A DNA stretch of 8,725 nt, taken from positions 1 through 8,725 of the forward strand of contig JACQHO010000241.1 of assembly GCA_016198945.1 (NCBI GenBank). The letters run 5' to 3'. Positions 6,932 to 8,725 of the stretch are shown here, in pieces. The DNA comes from Nitrospirota bacterium. GTDB lineage: Bacteria > Nitrospirota > Nitrospiria > JACQBZ01. The position numbers and the translations under genes are program-made. Every line of letters starts with the position of its first letter. Within the stretch, counting starts at the first letter, position 1. The notes beneath the pieces are model-generated. The model saw nothing but the letters and a program-made list of their open reading frames with translations. It was not told the origin of the DNA and did not search any database.

Positions 6932-8180
6932 GAACAGGGGATTCTCCTTTCATCTCTTTCGGCCGGATCGCCTCGAGTCCAAACCGGATGGCCTCCTCAA
7001 ACTCTTTTTGATATCCGGGGCTTCCCGATGTCGCGGCCGAAATATCATCCGCGTAAAAGATCAAATAGCTGATGTGCGTCTGCGGAAGGCCGCGGATGCC
7101 GCCCAGCGCATTGGCGACCGCATCCCGGATCCCTCCGTACTTCCGGTCGTTCTGCCTGCCGGTCGCGCTGATGGGATTGTCCGGTCCGAAGGCGGTCCGG
7201 GTCCGATCGTGGACGCTGTTGAAAACGGCCGGAAAGGGGTTCTCCTTCACAAATTCATCCGTCCCGGTCAGGGCATGGTTGTAAAGATATATTCCGCGGT
7301 CGGCCGCATACACGGCAAGGGCTTCCAGGCGGTCGCCGCCGCTGTCCTTCTTCACCTTATGGAACGGGCTCATCACAATCGCCATCGGGGTTTTCTCAAA
7401 GGCTTGACGGTAGATCTCGATGATCTTTTGGATGGTTTCGACCCAACGGTCCTCGGTATAGCCTTCATCTCGGTAAAGCCGGTAGACATGCGCGGGGCCC
7501 GCGATCTTGGTCGATCCGAACTGTCCCAGGCCGATCTCGATGAATTCAATCCCCGGATTTCCATCGTATCGATCGGCGAGGGCAGAAACGAACCGTTGAT
7601 ACTTTTCGAGATAAACCGGATCCCAATAAATCGGCCAACTGACCTCGGAACCGCTCTCACGGTCGTTCTGAGTCCCATCCGTCGGGCCCGGCGTCTTCCT
7701 GGATTTTTTCCCGCCGGTAAACGGCCCCGTGGCGATCTTTTTAGCCCCGGCCTCAAAGACCCAGGCCGGCGTGGCGGCTCCGGCCGTGGCGCTCGATCCC
7801 CGTTTCTGGATCGCGCGGACCCCCAGGATGATCTTTCGGCCGCTTTGAACCCACGGCTGCATGAACCGGTCGACCGTCTCCCACCGGTACACCCCTTCCC
7901 GCGGCTCGAGATCAGCCCAGTTGAAGACGATCTCGACTCCGGCCAGATTGGGGTTGAGAATATTTCGGGTCGGATTTCCGGTAAAATCCCGGTAATGCAT
8001 TTTCTGAAAGACGCCGTAACCGAATGGTCCGTCTTTTTGAGGATAGGAAAGACCGGAAGGGACGGCGGCCGCTTTCGTGGAATCCGCACCGACCGCCGTC
8101 GCCGTTAGGCTCAGGACCATCAGCATCAAACCCGCGCGCAGGCCCTTCAATGTCTTGTGAACTGGTCGTGAATCATCCAT
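6906..8180 (-). CDS. Secreted TIM-barrel glycoside-hydrolase-like protein, function unknown
   Basis: A 424-residue exported protein. The reading frame is open to a TTG at 8237, but that TTG is the first base triplet of a promoter -35 box, so ATG 8180 is chosen. The new N-terminus is a clear Sec signal (KTLKGLRAG then hydrophobic 14-30, cleavage likely after AVGA, residue 32). The mature part looks like a clan GH-A barrel of the GH42/GH5/DUF4832 kind: AGVEIVFNWADLEPREGVYRW (residues 80-100) followed by the next strand GRKIILGVR (114-122), YWDPVYLEKYQRFVSALADRYDGN (185-208), strand IEFIEIGLGQFG (211-222), MAIVMSP (266-272), and a late strand HISYLIFYADDI (369-380). A low-complexity Lys/Gly/Ser insert spans about 149-181. 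The glutamate expected after the fourth strand is not evident (GQFGST), so catalysis is doubtful. First gene of the operon; overlaps the adaptor start by 26 bp. It may bind, trim or guide a periplasmic glycan. Domain call is moderate, enzymatic role unproven. Confidence 0.62.
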   Translation of the reverse strand: MDDSRPVHKTLKGLRAGLMLMVLSLTATAVGADSTKAAAVPSGLSYPQKDGPFGYGVFQKMHYRDFTGNPTRNILNPNLAGVEIVFNWADLEPREGVYRWETVDRFMQPWVQSGRKIILGVRAIQKRGSSATAGAATPAWVFEAGAKKIATGPFTGGKKSRKTPGPTDGTQNDRESGSEVSWPIYWDPVYLEKYQRFVSALADRYDGNPGIEFIEIGLGQFGSTKIAGPAHVYRLYRDEGYTEDRWVETIQKIIEIYRQAFEKTPMAIVMSPFHKVKKDSGGDRLEALAVYAADRGIYLYNHALTGTDEFVKENPFPAVFNSVHDRTRTAFGPDNPISATGRQNDRKYGGIRDAVANALGGIRGLPQTHISYLIFYADDISAATSGSPGYQKEFEEAIRFGLEAIRPKEMKGESPVHGGRNETP

Positions 8181-8276
8181 GTTTTCCAGTGCCGGCGACG
8201 AGGAATTTATTATAGCCCCATCCCGGATTTTAGTCAAATTCGCCGCAAACGTTACGCCATGGAAAAATGCCGCCGG
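8181..8276 (-). other. Intergenic gap with promoter; no clear terminator
   Basis: The 96 bp between the GT39-like stop and ATG 8180 hold the promoter at 8209-8237. The 39 bp upstream of the -35 (8238-8276) show no stem followed by a T tract. The short AACGTT palindrome in the stretch 8247-8254 does not extend. Readthrough from the upstream gene is therefore possible. Confidence 0.5.
8209..8237 (-). promoter_or_regulatory. Near-consensus sigma-70 promoter for the seven-gene operon
   Basis: On the minus strand TTGACT (8237-8232, 5 of 6 to consensus) and TATAAT (8214-8209, 6 of 6) are separated by exactly 17 bp (8215-8231). No extended -10 TG is present. Transcription would begin near 8201-8203, leaving a leader of about 20 bases before ATG 8180, which carries only a weak GGA (8185-8187) as ribosome site. 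This is the only strong promoter I found in the gaps of the cluster. Such strong matches are rare by chance at this GC level. Confidence 0.82.
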
Positions 8277-8725
8277 TTATCGCTTCCACTGATAGATCAG
8301 CGTCGATGGATCTTCATACACGACGCTCATCTGCCGGTCCAGGAAATCCAGAAATTCCGGGCTGTAGAATACTCCGCCGCCGGCCGGAATGATCACCCAC
8401 ATCCGGGGATTCCGATTCAGCACCTCTTTTAACTCCTCCAGGGTGTAGATCAACGGAGAACCCGTCAAGCGATGAAGAAGCGCCGGCCGCACGGCCGACA
8501 TCGCGACCGGGATCTGCAACTGCGTTTCGGAATAATAATCCGCCCGCCCGAGATAAAACAGCAGCACATGCGGCTGGTAGGCGATGGTGGAATCGCCCGG
8601 CAGGGGATTCATCCGGCCCTGAAGAATCGCCTTTTTAACCCCGCTGTCGCCGCCCAGACCCATCCGCACCTCCACGACCGTATGGGTCCCCGGAAGATTA
8701 TACAGTTTCAGAACATACGAGCCGG
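8277..8725 (-). CDS. C-terminal part of a GT39/ArnT-like membrane glycosyltransferase (partial)
   Basis: The frame is open from the right edge to TAA at 8277-8279, giving 148 visible residues; the true start lies outside the window. The visible part is soluble, with no membrane segment. It contains PGDSTIAYQPHVLLFYLGRADYY, then a strand/helix ending TGSPLIYTLEELKEVLNRNPRMWVIIP and a final VVYEDPSTLIYQW. This pattern (a pgD step, a YLGR-DYY motif, a sleel helix, a W-V-I strand, then a terminal strand ending in Y-x-W) resembles the periplasmic C-terminal domain found after the membrane helices of GT39 / dolichyl-phosphate-mannose-type and ArnT-like transferases, which move sugars from polyprenyl-phosphate carriers. 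A GTG at 8675 would give a 132-residue stand-alone protein, but the frame continues upstream without a stop, so a longer protein is more likely. It is probably a separate transcription unit upstream of the operon promoter, though same orientation and theme suggest one locus. Confidence 0.55.
   Translation of the reverse strand, partial: GSYVLKLYNLPGTHTVVEVRMGLGGDSGVKKAILQGRMNPLPGDSTIAYQPHVLLFYLGRADYYSETQLQIPVAMSAVRPALLHRLTGSPLIYTLEELKEVLNRNPRMWVIIPAGGGVFYSPEFLDFLDRQMSVVYEDPSTLIYQWKR

Larger units (their letters stand above)
1..8237 (-). other. Putative seven-gene operon from the promoter to the left edge
   Basis: Order from the promoter: GH-like protein, adaptor, TolC-type channel, flippase, GT9 transferase, queG, polX. 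Junctions are a 26-bp overlap, a 4-bp ATGA overlap, a 24-bp gap, a 30-bp gap, a 7-bp gap and a 4-bp ATGA overlap. All are on one strand, no gap could hold a gene, and I found no terminator-like hairpin with a T tract in them. Co-transcription is inferred from this spacing; an internal promoter inside a coding region cannot be excluded, particularly ahead of queG. Confidence 0.75.

Noticed and set aside
6522..8108. A 528-codon open frame on the plus strand opposite the adaptor and GH-like genes
   Set aside because: It lies wholly antisense to two well-supported genes, has no recognisable domain, is rich in Arg/Gly/Pro as expected of a GC-rich shadow frame, and has no promoter or clear ribosome site.
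8180..8237. Extension of the GH-like protein to the TTG at 8237
   Set aside because: That TTG belongs to the -35 box, the region between it and ATG 8180 contains the -10 box and the likely transcription start, and the signal peptide fits the shorter start.
8238..8276. Possible rho-independent terminator after the GT39-like gene
   Set aside because: A T-rich run and GC-rich words are present but I could not pair them into a stem followed by a T tract in the right order.

Overview
The window looks like chromosomal DNA of a Gram-negative bacterium with fairly high GC (by eye roughly 55-60%). TolC-type outer-membrane and periplasmic adaptor proteins imply a double membrane. The cysteine-rich GT9 glycosyltransferase and the general protein style recall Nitrospirota or deltaproteobacterial lineages. 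That placement is an impression from protein style, not a demonstrated assignment.

All supported genes lie on the minus strand, so the window reads from right to left. At the right edge (8277-8725) is the C-terminal end of a protein that resembles the soluble tail of GT39/ArnT-type membrane glycosyltransferases. A 96-bp intergenic gap (8181-8276) follows and carries a near-consensus sigma-70 promoter (TTGACT, 17 bp, TATAAT). Seven tightly packed genes run from this promoter to the left edge: a secreted TIM-barrel glycoside-hydrolase-like protein (start best placed at 8180), an RND/HlyD-type periplasmic adaptor, a TolC-family outer-membrane protein, a Wzx-like oligosaccharide flippase, a GT9 heptosyltransferase-like enzyme with cysteine clusters at both ends, epoxyqueuosine reductase (queG), and a DNA polymerase X (polX) cut by the window edge. 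Junctions are 26-bp overlap, 4-bp overlap, 24-bp gap, 30-bp gap, 7-bp gap and 4-bp overlap, so one polycistronic transcript is likely.

The first five genes fit a cell-surface glycan theme: glycan processing in the periplasm, an adaptor plus outer-membrane channel, lipid-linked oligosaccharide flipping, and sugar transfer. No inner-membrane pump (RND or ABC), polymerase or chain-length regulator is visible, so the adaptor/TolC pair is an incomplete export machine as seen here. The last two genes are housekeeping functions (tRNA queuosine synthesis, DNA repair) that appear to share the transcript.

The most unusual sequence-level items are a 29-bp near-perfect palindrome embedded in frame inside queG, which looks like a short mobile or REP-type repeat; the promoter whose -35 box coincides with the TTG that would otherwise be taken as the start of the GH-like gene; and the apparent lack of the expected acid/base glutamate in that GH-like protein. 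I saw no RNA genes, CRISPR array, complete insertion sequence or convincing terminator.
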